This document shows, piece after piece, positions 40,875 to 49,736 of a stretch of 64,000 nucleotides of DNA. Numbering within the stretch: the first letter of the stretch is position 1; the number at the start of each line of letters is the position of its first letter. The DNA is from an uncultured Lachnospiraceae bacterium. Lineage in GTDB: Bacteria; Bacillota; Clostridia; Lachnospirales; Lachnospiraceae. The position numbers and the translations under genes are program-made. The stretch spans positions 1 to 64,000 of the forward strand of contig CADBEN010000002.1 of NCBI GenBank assembly GCA_902793685.1. The letters run 5' to 3'. A model generated the notes under the pieces. That model was not told the DNA's origin. It worked only from the letters and a program-made list of their open reading frames with translations, and searched no databases.

Positions 40875-42466
40875 AGACTACCCTCCCAGCTTCTGCAGTC
40901 CTGTTTCGTATCCGACAGCATTTCTTTGATCTTTTCCAGTTCGATGCTGCCGTCCATATATTTCTCCATCATCCGGTATCCGAGCTCCGACCGGAATTCT
41001 CTTTCGTCCACCGCCTCGCCGGAAACATACCGGACCATCAGCCCCACATAGCTGTCCGCCATGTTTGCCCGGATATACTCCGGAATGTCGCGGATGTCGA
41101 CAGATACCTGCTTCGTGATGACATGCCGGTATTCCTCCAGCCCTTCCGCCTTCAGCTCCTCCGGAATATCCACCGTGCGCTGCCGGTACTTCACCGTCTG
41201 TTCCTCCCCGAAGCGGAGTTCCCCGTAGGGGAAGGGATACATGCTGAAGCAGCCGTTCACGATCTCCGTCACATTCTCTCCGGAATACAGCCCCGGCTCC
41301 GCGCGGTACTGCCGGATCCGCTGAAGATGCAGGTGTCCGGAAAACCAGAGCCTGACCCCGTACCGGTGCAGGAGCTCCACCGTCTCCTGATAGTTTTCCA
41401 GTGTGCAGTCCCGGCGGAACAGCTTCGACTCATAGAGGAGGTTGTGGTGGGCCACCGGGATCACCCTGGCTCCCGCAGCCTGCGCCTCCTGAAAGCACTG
41501 CTCCATCCACGCAAGGGTCTCCGGGCGGATCCGCCCGACGACCCGGTTTTCCGGCGCATAGATCGCGGAATCCAGCATCATGAGCCAGCGGTCGTCCCGG
41601 ATTTTGTATACATAGGACAGGGAAGCCGGATCCCGGAGCGCCGCCTGGTCATATCCGAATTCACGGTAGATCTCAAAGAACTCGTCAGCCGTCTCCGGGG
41701 TGGGGACCGGCGTGGCCGTGCTTCCGAAATAAGCGTTTGCCCATGTCGTCGCGATGTCATGGTTTCCCGGAATGACCAGGACCCGGATCCCCTCCGCCGT
41801 CAGTCTCCGGAGCTTTTCCGCCAGTTCCTGATGGTTCGCGGTCTCTCCGTCAAGGCATAGGTCTCCGCTCAGGATCACGGTGGCGGGCCTTGTCTCAATG
41901 GCCTGGTCTATGAAACGGTCCAGGAGTTCCCCGCTCTTCTGCACGAACTTCCCGTCGTCCTTGTCCAGACGGGCACGGAAGGCTTCCCCGTAGTCCGTGA
42001 GAGACGGTGAATAGTAGTGGGTGTCCGTCGCGAACCAGACCAGATCCGGATCCACCGGGCGGAGCACCGGCTCCTCCTGCTTCGGAATACCCGGTCCCCA
42101 GGCGGGCTTTCTGCGGCCCTTCCGGTGCGGGAAGGGCTCCCCCCGCCGCGGAAGCGCCGCGCCGTTGGGGAATTCCGGTCCTGAAAGCTCCGTGCTTCCG
42201 TCCGCCTCTGTCCCCGCCGCAAGGCTCTCCTCCGCAGACGTCTCCGAAGCTGCAGCTTTCCCGGATTCAGCGTCTCCGGGCGTCGCGTTTCCGGGCGTCG
42301 CGTCCGCAGCCCCCGCCTCTGCCGTCGTTTCCGCGGCAGAGTTCTCCGCCCCGGAAGGCTCCTCCCGGCGCTTTCTTCCGCAGCCCTGGAAGACCAGGGC
42401 CGCACAGATCAGCAAAAGAATCGTGAAAAGGACCGCGGCCGCGGTCCTTTGTCCGGTTTTAGTCAT
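40871..42466 (-). CDS. Exported metallophosphoesterase lipoprotein
   Basis: A 531-residue secreted calcineurin-like phosphoesterase. An N-terminal hydrophobic segment ends in LVFQGCG (lipobox), then an Ala/Glu/Thr-rich linker of about 80 residues. The catalytic domain has VWFATDTHYY, VILSGDLCLDGE, VIPGNHD, VAHHNLL and FSGHLHLQ, giving the five metal-binding blocks. The substrate is unknown. ATG 42466 (MTKTGQRTAA) follows an AAGGAAG site; a start at 42523 would put 19 polar residues before the signal. The 4-bp overlap with addB suggests co-transcription only. Confidence 0.85.
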   Translation of the reverse strand: MTKTGQRTAAAVLFTILLLICAALVFQGCGRKRREEPSGAENSAAETTAEAGAADATPGNATPGDAESGKAAASETSAEESLAAGTEADGSTELSGPEFPNGAALPRRGEPFPHRKGRRKPAWGPGIPKQEEPVLRPVDPDLVWFATDTHYYSPSLTDYGEAFRARLDKDDGKFVQKSGELLDRFIDQAIETRPATVILSGDLCLDGETANHQELAEKLRRLTAEGIRVLVIPGNHDIATTWANAYFGSTATPVPTPETADEFFEIYREFGYDQAALRDPASLSYVYKIRDDRWLMMLDSAIYAPENRVVGRIRPETLAWMEQCFQEAQAAGARVIPVAHHNLLYESKLFRRDCTLENYQETVELLHRYGVRLWFSGHLHLQRIRQYRAEPGLYSGENVTEIVNGCFSMYPFPYGELRFGEEQTVKYRQRTVDIPEELKAEGLEEYRHVITKQVSVDIRDIPEYIRANMADSYVGLMVRYVSGEAVDEREFRSELGYRMMEKYMDGSIELEKIKEMLSDTKQDCRSWEGSL

Positions 42467-42539
42467 TCCTTCTGTACACTTCCTTCGATATTTTTTTTGT
42501 CCGGTTCTCACCGGGCAGTTCACTCTTTTACGCGGATTT

Positions 42540-42580
42540 TCCGGGCTGCGTTTTACCGGGCTTCGTTTTACCCGGCAGCC
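42540..42580. repeat. 15-bp tandem repeat covering a stop codon
   Basis: CCGGGCTGCGTTTTA and CCGGGCTTCGTTTTA stand in tandem at 42541 and 42556, followed by CCCGGCAGCC inside the gene. The TTA ending at 42570 is the complement of the TPR lipoprotein's TAA stop. A more diverged CCGGGC...TTTTA copy lies further downstream of the gene, at about 42511-42530. Confidence 0.8.
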
Positions 42581-43479
42581 TCCGCCACAAGTCCCTCCAG
42601 AAACAGGATCTCGTGCTGCAGCGCCTCGTCCGTTTTCTCCGGATCATATTCGCTCTGGATCTCCCGGAAGGCTTTCAGCGCCTCCGCGTACTTTCCGTCA
42701 TGTTCCTGACAGACCGCGATGTTCCAGCGGAGTTCCTTCTGTTCTTTTTCCGCCGCTGCGACCGCGGCCTCTCCCGCCTCCGGATCCGCAAACACCTGGT
42801 CCGTCATCGCCATGCCCTCTTCAAAACAGACCTGGGCCTGGGCAGTGTCCCCCGCCTCGAAATAAAGGCGGCCGATACGGGCGCAGAGTCCGGCAGTCAC
42901 GCCCTCGGTCTCCGCAGCCTCCCGGTACATCTGGAAGGCCTGTTCCCGCAGCGCCGGATCCCCGGACGCGGTCATGGCTTCGCCGAGGGTGAAGAGCGCT
43001 TCCCGGTGTCCGGCGGAAGCCTTCTGATCTTCCCCGGCTTCCTGATACAGCGCAAGGGCTTCCGACAGGTCTCCGCCTGCCAGGACCTTGCAGACACAGG
43101 CAAGATTCAGATACTCCGCCTTTCTTCCGTCCGCGTCCATGAGGGACTGGTAGGTACCCAGCGCCTCCTCATATTTCCCGGACCGCATCTGCGCTTCCCC
43201 GAGATAGCGGAGAATATCCAGACGGACGCCGTCCGGCCTGGAAGTCCCGTAGTAGGACATGGCATGCCGGAAGGACTGCTCTGCCGCTTCCCAGTCCCCC
43301 GCCGCCAGGGCTTCGATCCCGGCATCCCGGTCCTTTTGGATCTGTTCCATCCGCTTTCCGCAGCCGGACAGAAGAAGTACGAGGACCAGCAGCGCGAATA
43401 TGCCCCGGAACCGGCACGCATACCGCCGTCCGGCATTCTTTCCGCCTCTGCTCCTGTTTTCCTGATTCATACAGTTCAT
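42568..43479 (-). CDS. TPR-repeat lipoprotein
   Basis: A 303-residue lipoprotein with tetratricopeptide-like repeats. The lipobox LLLSGCG is near residue 40 after a basic leader (RRYACRFRG). Helical repeats follow: AGIEALAAGDWEAAEQSF, YLGEAQMRSGKYEEALGTYQ, ARIGRLYFEAGDTAQAQVCF and NIAVCQEHDGKYAEALKAF. These usually bind proteins; the partner is unknown. It lies between dut and the exported phosphoesterase. The gene tail GCCGGGTAAAAC is tandemly duplicated. Confidence 0.8.
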   Translation of the reverse strand: MNCMNQENRSRGGKNAGRRYACRFRGIFALLVLVLLLSGCGKRMEQIQKDRDAGIEALAAGDWEAAEQSFRHAMSYYGTSRPDGVRLDILRYLGEAQMRSGKYEEALGTYQSLMDADGRKAEYLNLACVCKVLAGGDLSEALALYQEAGEDQKASAGHREALFTLGEAMTASGDPALREQAFQMYREAAETEGVTAGLCARIGRLYFEAGDTAQAQVCFEEGMAMTDQVFADPEAGEAAVAAAEKEQKELRWNIAVCQEHDGKYAEALKAFREIQSEYDPEKTDEALQHEILFLEGLVAEAAG

Positions 43480-43508
43480 TTATCTCTCTCCAGACTTGTG
43501 ATTGTTTC

Positions 43509-43940
43509 TCAGCGGATCCCGGTGCTGCCGAAACCGCCGCGGTCTTTTCCCGCGAGACGGTCCGTCTCCACGAAGGAGAATGCCGGCTGGTGCTCCATAA
43601 TGCGGAACTGGCAGATCCGGTCATTCACGTGGATCTCCGTATTCCGCACCGCGTAGGCCGGGAAAAACCACTGGTCGCCGTCTCCGCAGTAGCTCTCGTC
43701 GATCACGCCCATGGAATTGGCCTGCAGGATCCCGAAGTTTTTGAAGGTCGAGCTGCGGGGCACGCAGTGTGCTTCGTAGCCGGCGGGAAGCTCCATGCCG
43801 ACTCCCAGGGGGATCAGGCGGAACTCGCCCGCCTTCATGGTAATGTCCTCCGCGGAACGGAGGTCGATCCAGTCGCTCACTCCGTTGATATAGCGGAGCT
43901 TCTCGATCCTGTCCGAAAAATACTTGATCCGGATCTCCAT
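43509..43940 (-). CDS. dut: dUTP diphosphatase
   Basis: A 143-residue trimeric-type dUTPase, converting dUTP to dUMP. Motif 1 [15 protein letters not shown], motif 2 [17 protein letters not shown], motif 3 [16 protein letters not shown], motif 4 [12 protein letters not shown], and the C-terminal Gly-rich motif 5 RGGFGSTG are all visible; motif 1 is a little unusual. Its start overlaps the end of scpB by one base, which suggests translational coupling. Confidence 0.93.
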   Translation of the reverse strand: MEIRIKYFSDRIEKLRYINGVSDWIDLRSAEDITMKAGEFRLIPLGVGMELPAGYEAHCVPRSSTFKNFGILQANSMGVIDESYCGDGDQWFFPAYAVRNTEIHVNDRICQFRIMEHQPAFSFVETDRLAGKDRGGFGSTGIR

Positions 43941-44623
43941 CAGTTCTCCTCCGGGGCCTTTTCCTGCCCCTCCGCGGCTTCCTGCTGTCCTTCTTCCCGG
44001 TTCTCCGCCGCGTCATTTTCCCGGGCTTCTGTCTCCGAGGTCTCAAGGCCGAAGCGGTACTTGACCTCCTTCTCCACTTCCTGGGCGATCTCCGCCTCCT
44101 GATCCGGCGTGACCGTCGGAAGGTCCTTCCGGGAATCCACGCCGAAACGGCGCAGGAATTCCTCCGTCGTGGCAAACAGCGCCGGTCTGCCCGGGGCGTC
44201 CAGACGCCCCGCCTCATAGACCAGTCCGTATTCCACCAGCTTGTTCACGGCGAAGTCCGAAGAAACGCCGCGGATCTTCGAGATCTCCGTCTTGGTGACC
44301 GGCTGCTTGTACGCGATGATGGACAGCGTCTCGAGGACCACCGTGGAGAGCGTCTGCTTTTTCGGCGCCTTCGCGACACGGATCAGCGCGTCGTAATATT
44401 CCTTTTTCGTGCACATCTGCCAGCGCTTTTCCAGACGGATGATCTGCATCCCGCAGGCCTCCGCCTCCCCGTAGCGTTTTGCCAGACGTTCCGCGGCAGC
44501 TTCCGCCTCCGCGTCGGCGCACTCCAGCGCCGCGGCAAGCTCCCTGGTCTCGACGGAACGCCCCATCGTGAACAGGACCGCCTCAACGACCGCTTCCTGC
44601 GCTCTTGCCTCTGCTTCCGTCAT
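43940..44623 (-). CDS. scpB: Segregation and condensation protein B
   Basis: A 227-residue ScpB, the winged-helix kleisin-associated subunit of the SMC-ScpAB condensin. [20 protein letters not shown] at the N-terminus and [20 protein letters not shown] followed by [10 protein letters not shown] are the family blocks. A long acidic C-terminal tail (from about 190) is rich in Glu, Gln and Ala. It overlaps scpA by 4 bp and dut by 1 bp. Confidence 0.94.
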   Translation of the reverse strand: MTEAEARAQEAVVEAVLFTMGRSVETRELAAALECADAEAEAAAERLAKRYGEAEACGMQIIRLEKRWQMCTKKEYYDALIRVAKAPKKQTLSTVVLETLSIIAYKQPVTKTEISKIRGVSSDFAVNKLVEYGLVYEAGRLDAPGRPALFATTEEFLRRFGVDSRKDLPTVTPDQEAEIAQEVEKEVKYRFGLETSETEARENDAAENREEGQQEAAEGQEKAPEEN

Positions 44624-45423
44624 TCTTCAAAATCCTCCAGTTCTTCGAGATCCAGATCGCCTTCAAAAGCGCCCTCTCCGGTCTCGATCAGAATATCGTC
44701 AAACAGCTCCGCCTGATAGGTCCGGATCCTTCCGGCCTTCATCAGCTCAAGCACCGCGAGGAAGGTCACGACCACCTCGGTCTTCGAGCTGCCCCGGTTC
44801 AGGAGCTCCCGGAAGCTGAAGCGTCCGTGCTCCTTCGCGTACTGCACCAGGCTTCCGATCTTTTCCTTCAGGCTGACCGGTTCCCTCCGGATGGTCCCGA
44901 AGCGGCTCCGCTGCGGGTCGATCCGGTTCTCCCGGTGCCGCATGACATCCTGGAAGATCTGCTGAAGCTTTAACAGCGTGACGTCTGCGAACATGGCGTC
45001 CAGATCCGGCGGCGGGCTGTACTTCTGCACCTCCCCGGGCACCGTGGGCTCCTTGTAGAAGACTCTGGAAGCGTCGAATTCCCGGTCCGCCAGCTCCTGG
45101 GCCATCAGCCGGTATTTCTTGTGCTCCAGCAGGCGTTCCACCAGTTCGGCACGGGGGTCTATCTCCTCACCGGTCTCCTCGTCCACTTCCTTCGGGAGAA
45201 GCATCCGGGCCTTGATATCGAGCAGGGTGGCGGCCATCAGCAGGAACTCCGAGACCTGGTCCAGGTCCTCCCGCTCCATTTTCGCCATGTACTCCATATA
45301 CTGGTCGGTGATCTCCGCGATGGGGATGTCATATATGTCGATCTTGTTTTTTTCGATCAGGTGGAGAAGAAGGTCCAGAGGTCCTTCAAACTTTTCCACA
45401 TGAAAGGAAAGCTGTTCCGGCAT
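44620..45423 (-). CDS. scpA: Segregation and condensation protein A
   Basis: A 267-residue kleisin ScpA. The N-terminus reads LSFHVEKFEGPLDLLLHLIE, then IDIYDIPIAEITDQYMEYM and EFLLMAATLLDIKARMLLPK, all typical; the C-terminal winged helix contains SFRELLNRGSSKTEVVVTFL. The ATG at 45423 is used; the longer open frame to 45534 is inside the upstream gene. It lies 2 bp after the metallophosphoesterase gene and overlaps scpB. Confidence 0.94.
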   Translation of the reverse strand: MPEQLSFHVEKFEGPLDLLLHLIEKNKIDIYDIPIAEITDQYMEYMAKMEREDLDQVSEFLLMAATLLDIKARMLLPKEVDEETGEEIDPRAELVERLLEHKKYRLMAQELADREFDASRVFYKEPTVPGEVQKYSPPPDLDAMFADVTLLKLQQIFQDVMRHRENRIDPQRSRFGTIRREPVSLKEKIGSLVQYAKEHGRFSFRELLNRGSSKTEVVVTFLAVLELMKAGRIRTYQAELFDDILIETGEGAFEGDLDLEELEDFEE

Positions 45424-45425
45424 GT

Positions 45426-46349
45426 CTATTCCTCGTTTCCGGGCCGGAGGACCGCAAGCACGATCTCCGGCCGGTTGTTGATCCGCAGGTTGATGCTGTG
45501 CGTCCCCAGTCCTGCGCTGACCAGCATGGTGCACGCACGGGCCGGGTCCGGGGTTTTCGCAGGCGCTTTGGCCTCATGTCTTCCGACGACTTCTCTCCGG
45601 AAAAACTGGAACTGCGGCGTCATCAGGCCGATGCCGCCCGGCAGACGGATGGTCCCGCCGTGAAAATGGCCGCTCAGCACCAGGTCCGCGCCCCAGTCCG
45701 CCGCCGCTTTCAGGAACATCGGGGAGTGCATGAGGAGAATGTTGAACTTCTCCGGATCTGCCGACCCGACCCTGGAAGTAATGTAGGAAGCTTCCATCCG
45801 GGACGTCAGGAACTTTGCATAGTAATTATCCGTGATCGTGAGTCCGGAAATACGGACTTCCGGATCCAGATCCGCACTGCCGTCCGGAAGATGCCGGACG
45901 CCGCAGGCCGCCAGCTGTTCCCGCAGACGGTCGTACAGATCCAGATACCTCCCCCGGTCGCGGCCAAGCCTGGTCTCATGGTTTCCGTCCCCGTAAAAGA
46001 CCGGATATTCCGCCGCAAGCCGCTCCGCCAGTCGGACCGTCCGGCTGATATCCGCCGTCTTTTTGACGGTCATCATATCCCCGCCGATCAGCACTGCATC
46101 CGGGTGCAGTTCCCGGATCCTCTGCAGCAGTTCCTCATTGTCCTTTCCGAACTCGCAGTCATGAAGATCCGTGAGAAACACCAGCCGCCGTGCACGTCCG
46201 TGAAGCTTCGTGCTCCGGATCACATACTCCGGGACGGTCAGTGTCTTCCGCTCCCGGGAAGACTCAAAAAGGCCTGCCGCGAGGGCTCCCGCAGCGGCCG
46301 CACAGACGCCAAGCAGCGCCGGCTTACCGAAGCCGGCGTTGCATAACAT
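45426..46349 (-). CDS. Membrane-anchored metallophosphoesterase (YkuE-like)
   Basis: A 307-residue calcineurin-like phosphoesterase with an N-terminal hydrophobic segment (ALLGVCAAAAGALAAGLF) that should anchor it to the membrane. The metal-binding blocks are LVFLTDLHDCEFG, VLIGGDMM, VFYGDGNHE, LMHSP and LSGHFHGG. This is the arrangement of YkuE-like enzymes, some of which act on UDP-diacylglucosamine-type or other lipids; the substrate here is not known. ScpA follows after 2 bp. Confidence 0.87.
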   Translation of the reverse strand: MLCNAGFGKPALLGVCAAAAGALAAGLFESSRERKTLTVPEYVIRSTKLHGRARRLVFLTDLHDCEFGKDNEELLQRIRELHPDAVLIGGDMMTVKKTADISRTVRLAERLAAEYPVFYGDGNHETRLGRDRGRYLDLYDRLREQLAACGVRHLPDGSADLDPEVRISGLTITDNYYAKFLTSRMEASYITSRVGSADPEKFNILLMHSPMFLKAAADWGADLVLSGHFHGGTIRLPGGIGLMTPQFQFFRREVVGRHEAKAPAKTPDPARACTMLVSAGLGTHSINLRINNRPEIVLAVLRPGNEE

Positions 46350-46403
46350 TGCTATTCTGTTCAGAAGCGCACCTGTGCTGATATTTTTTCCTCCCGCCCG
46401 GTT

Positions 46404-47912
46404 TTACTGATCGGTGCAGACACCGTTCGCGTCCACATGGTAGCCGTCGGGAGTCACGGTGTCTGTCAGAAGCTTCCCGTCCTCTCCCACGTAATACCAT
46501 TTTCCGCCGTCCTCGATCCAGGCGCTCTTTTTCATGCCCCCGAAGGAAGGACGCAGATAGTACCAGCCGCCGTCCGCGGCATGATGCCATCCGGTGATCA
46601 TCTTTCCGTCATCCCCGAACCAGTAGTCATATCCTTCGATGGTCAGGCGTTCCCCGCTTGCGCGGTTCCCGTTCTCCCTGACATAATACCACCCTCCGCT
46701 GCTTTCGTGCCACCCCGGCGTCAAAGCCGCGGCCGGCCCGGAGGTTTCCGTGACCGTTTCCGCCGCAGAGGTCTCCGGTGCCGCGGACGATGTCGCCGCC
46801 GCAGCGGTTTCCGCTGCCGACGCGGAAATCTCTCCCGCAGGGCCGGCAGAGACCGTACCCGGAGAAGCGGTCACCATACCGGTGCCTCCGGTCACAGCCG
46901 GCGATCCCGTACTGTTCCCGCTGCCCGCATTGTTCCCTCCGGCAGTTCCCTGCACGGTCTGAGCCGCCTCAAGCTCCGCACCCGGTCCGGCATTCTGCTG
47001 CACGGTACCGTCTGTGCTCTGCACCGCATAGTCAGACGCCAGGCGGTCGCCCTTCTCAGCCACGGCAAAACCGTAGTCCAGAAGTTTCTTCGTGTCCGCG
47101 TAATGGGTGGAACGGCTCTTCATGATGACCGTGATCAGCCGGACGCCGTCCCGCTCGACGCAGGTCACCAGCGTATTTCCCGCCGCGCTGGTATATCCGG
47201 TCTTTCCGCCGAGGATGCCGCTGTAGTACTGGGCGCCGCCGGGGGCGATCATCTTGTGCCCCATGGCGATGGTGGTTCCGTTCGGCCGGTTGATGGTCGC
47301 CGGGAAATGATAGACTGTATTCTTTTCGATGGCGAGGAACGCCGGATTCCGGAAGCAGGCATCCGCGATCCGCGCCATGTCTCTCGGGGAAGTGTAATGA
47401 TCCGAATTTGTGAGTCCGTTCGGATTTCTGAAATTGGAATTGGTGCAGCCCAGCTCCCGCGCTCTCTGGGTCATGCGCTCGCAGAAGGCCGGAATGCTTC
47501 CGGAGACATGCTCCGCCAGTCCGTTGGCGACCTCGTTCGCGGACTTCAGAAGCAGCCCGTAAAGGCAGTCGTTCACGGAGATCCGGTCTCCGGTGGTGAC
47601 ATCGAGACTGACAGCGCCGCTCTCCAGATTCTTCGTCGCAGTGTCCGTAAAGGTGACAACCTCGTCCAGACTGCAGTTTTCCAGAACCAGAAGCGCCGTG
47701 AGGATCTTCGTGATGGAAGCCGGATAAAACCGCTGGTCTGCGTTTTTCTCGTACAGGAACTCTCCCGTCGACGCATTGTAAAGCACAGCGCCCTGTGCGG
47801 CGATCTCAGGCTTCTCCGCCGCGAAGGCGGTCAGCCCGGCGCATGCGAAGACCGCTGACGCAGACAGCACGCATACCGCAGACAGTATCAGTTTTCTCAG
47901 TTTCCGGATCAT
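46404..47912 (-). CDS. D-alanyl-D-alanine carboxypeptidase with cell-wall-binding repeats
   Basis: A 502-residue peptidase S11 (PBP5-like) enzyme that trims the terminal D-Ala of peptidoglycan stem peptides. A signal peptide (about residues 1-32, ending FAAE) is followed by the active site S66-x-x-K69 (YPASITK), the SxN motif S124-A-N126 and KTG at 237-239. After the catalytic domain comes a Thr/Ala/Ser linker (about 300-390). Then three or four choline-binding-type repeats follow (GGWYYVRENGN, GGWYYLRPSFGG, GGKWYYVGEDGK), which would hold it on the wall. It is transcribed after an unknown lipoprotein gene 6 bp upstream. Confidence 0.92.
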   Translation of the reverse strand: MIRKLRKLILSAVCVLSASAVFACAGLTAFAAEKPEIAAQGAVLYNASTGEFLYEKNADQRFYPASITKILTALLVLENCSLDEVVTFTDTATKNLESGAVSLDVTTGDRISVNDCLYGLLLKSANEVANGLAEHVSGSIPAFCERMTQRARELGCTNSNFRNPNGLTNSDHYTSPRDMARIADACFRNPAFLAIEKNTVYHFPATINRPNGTTIAMGHKMIAPGGAQYYSGILGGKTGYTSAAGNTLVTCVERDGVRLITVIMKSRSTHYADTKKLLDYGFAVAEKGDRLASDYAVQSTDGTVQQNAGPGAELEAAQTVQGTAGGNNAGSGNSTGSPAVTGGTGMVTASPGTVSAGPAGEISASAAETAAAATSSAAPETSAAETVTETSGPAAALTPGWHESSGGWYYVRENGNRASGERLTIEGYDYWFGDDGKMITGWHHAADGGWYYLRPSFGGMKKSAWIEDGGKWYYVGEDGKLLTDTVTPDGYHVDANGVCTDQ

Positions 47913-47918
47913 GCCTCG

Positions 47919-48599
47919 TCAGACCCCCTTTTCGCTGTCCTCGTCCTCTTCCTCTTCTTCCTCCGGTGCCGGCTCTTCCTTCTCCAGCGGCATGCAGACC
48001 ACTACCCGGGAATCCGGCCCGATATTTCCGTCCCCGTCCGGGACGGCATACATTCCGTATCCGTCATATTCAAAGTGCAGGACGTCGCTGTCTGCCTTGA
48101 AGTCGTAATCAGGGACCGACGATGCGGAAACCTTCTCCGGCGCATCGCCGAGATTCAGCTCCCTGGTGAACTCCGCGTTGTTCTCCGGCTCCATGTTGGT
48201 CCTGAAGATATCGGACGCATCAGCTTCGATCAGCCAGACCAGGCCCTCTCTGCCGTAATTCAGCTCCTCGCTGTCGGTATAGAGCATCACGATCTGCTTT
48301 CCGCCTTTGAAGGTCATCTTCCGGAAGGCCTCTGCCGTCTCGTCCGCCTCCGCTTCCCCGAGGGCTTTCTTCACGGAATCCGCATCGTTCCCGATGAGGT
48401 CGACAAGATCATAGTTCAGGGTAACCTCAAAGACCGGCGCCGTGGTGGTTTCCGCCGCAGCTGCCTCCGCTGCCTGTGTCCCTGACGCAGCCGCCGTCGT
48501 GGCGGGCGCCGCGCTGCCGGAACCGCCGCAGCCGGTGAGAAGCATCATCGCAGAAAGAGCCGCGCAGAGTGCCTGCGAAGCAAACATGTTCTTTTTCAT
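47919..48599 (-). CDS. Putative lipoprotein with acidic tail
   Basis: A 226-residue predicted lipoprotein (signal ending MMLLTGCG at about residue 25) of unknown function. An Ala/Thr-rich linker precedes a single domain of about 150 residues (VTLNYDLVDLIGNDADSVKK, then GKQIVMLYTDSEELNYGREG). The tail is strikingly acidic, EEEEEEDEDSEKG. It is 6 bp upstream of the D-Ala-D-Ala carboxypeptidase gene and probably co-transcribed, so a cell-wall role is possible but not shown. A TATGGT/TAAAGT-like AT-rich patch lies about 80 nt upstream. Confidence 0.7.
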   Translation of the reverse strand: MKKNMFASQALCAALSAMMLLTGCGGSGSAAPATTAAASGTQAAEAAAAETTTAPVFEVTLNYDLVDLIGNDADSVKKALGEAEADETAEAFRKMTFKGGKQIVMLYTDSEELNYGREGLVWLIEADASDIFRTNMEPENNAEFTRELNLGDAPEKVSASSVPDYDFKADSDVLHFEYDGYGMYAVPDGDGNIGPDSRVVVCMPLEKEEPAPEEEEEEDEDSEKGV

Positions 48600-48793
48600 A
48601 TCCGTTTCTCCTTTAAAACGCCCTTCCGGGCGGAATTCCGGGCGCCGCGCACTGTCCCGCGGACCCGATGCAGCTACTTTACCATAAAAACATGAAGTTT
48701 CTATTAAGCCGTGCTTACTCTGTTTTTAAACCGCAGCGCTCTTTCCCCCGCCCCTGCGCTGCAGAAACGCACAAAGATGCCAGGGGACCGCGC

Positions 48794-49726
48794 TCACACC
48801 GGCAGAAAATAATTGTAGATCCCGACCATGAGCGGCATGGTGAAAATACAGAGCATCGTCGTCATGACGTTCAGGGCGCCGGCATATTCCGCGTCGTGGT
48901 GATAGAGACGCGCCATCTGGACCACCGTGGACGCTCCCGCCGACGAGGAACCCAGGAAAACGATCATCATGATCAGATGGCTGTCTGCCATACCGCTGAC
49001 CCTGCAGATCAGGATGAACAGCGGAAGCAGAAGCAGCGGAAGGATCAAAAGACGCAGCGCCGCCACGAGCCATGCCCGCTTCCGGGAAAAGACCTCCCGG
49101 AAATCCACGTTCGCCAGAAGCATCCCCGTGATTATCATGCTGAGAGGTCCGATCATGGAACCTGTGGAACGCAGGGCGCCGAGCAGCGTCGCCGGGATCC
49201 GTATCCGGAACAGATACAGCAGGACCGCCGCGAAGACCGAGATCATATTGACGTTCGTCAGGATCTTTTTCAGGTCAAATTTCCCGGAAAATACCGAGGC
49301 CATGTGGGTCCAGAAGAAAAACATCTGCACCGTGACAAGGGCCGTCGTGTAAAAGACCCACTCCTCCCCCAGCATCGACGAAATGATCGGGATGATCATG
49401 TTCCCTGCGTTGGAGTATGCAGCCGATGTGACCTCCACGTCCGAGAGATGCAGCGGACGGCTGAGGAGCGTGCAGATGATCAGGCAGACGCTGACGATAA
49501 TGACTGCAGCGATGAACGTCACCAGCAGCGAACGCGCCTGCACCGGATCATAGTCCGCCTGATAAGCGTTCAGGTAGACACAGGGACAGACAATATAAAG
49601 CGCTATGGCTGACAAAGGCCCGGAATCACTGCTTTTGAGGATCCCGGCCTTCACGATCCCGAAGCCCATGGCGCACATGAGAAACAGCTTCAGGATCTCA
49701 AGAAACAGCATAAAACTGACAGACAC
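48794..49726 (-). CDS. Auxin-efflux-carrier family transporter
   Basis: A 310-residue membrane protein of the AEC family (AEC, Mem_trans). About ten hydrophobic helices are visible; VEVTSAAYSNAGNMIIPI is the typical middle signature, and SSAGASTVVQMARLYHHDAE a helix-loop near the end. Family members move small organic acids such as malate or malonate; the substrate is not known. The start is GTG 49726, 5 nt after GGGAG; a longer open frame upstream lies inside the AlaX gene in another frame and was not used. Confidence 0.88.
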   Translation of the reverse strand: MSVSFMLFLEILKLFLMCAMGFGIVKAGILKSSDSGPLSAIALYIVCPCVYLNAYQADYDPVQARSLLVTFIAAVIIVSVCLIICTLLSRPLHLSDVEVTSAAYSNAGNMIIPIISSMLGEEWVFYTTALVTVQMFFFWTHMASVFSGKFDLKKILTNVNMISVFAAVLLYLFRIRIPATLLGALRSTGSMIGPLSMIITGMLLANVDFREVFSRKRAWLVAALRLLILPLLLLPLFILICRVSGMADSHLIMMIVFLGSSSAGASTVVQMARLYHHDAEYAGALNVMTTMLCIFTMPLMVGIYNYFLPV

Positions 49727-49736
49727 AATTACTCCC

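Noticed and set aside
48668-49612. Plus-strand open frame of 314 codons
   Set aside because: It lies opposite the transporter gene and is His/Arg/Asp-rich in the way typical of antisense reads of membrane proteins.
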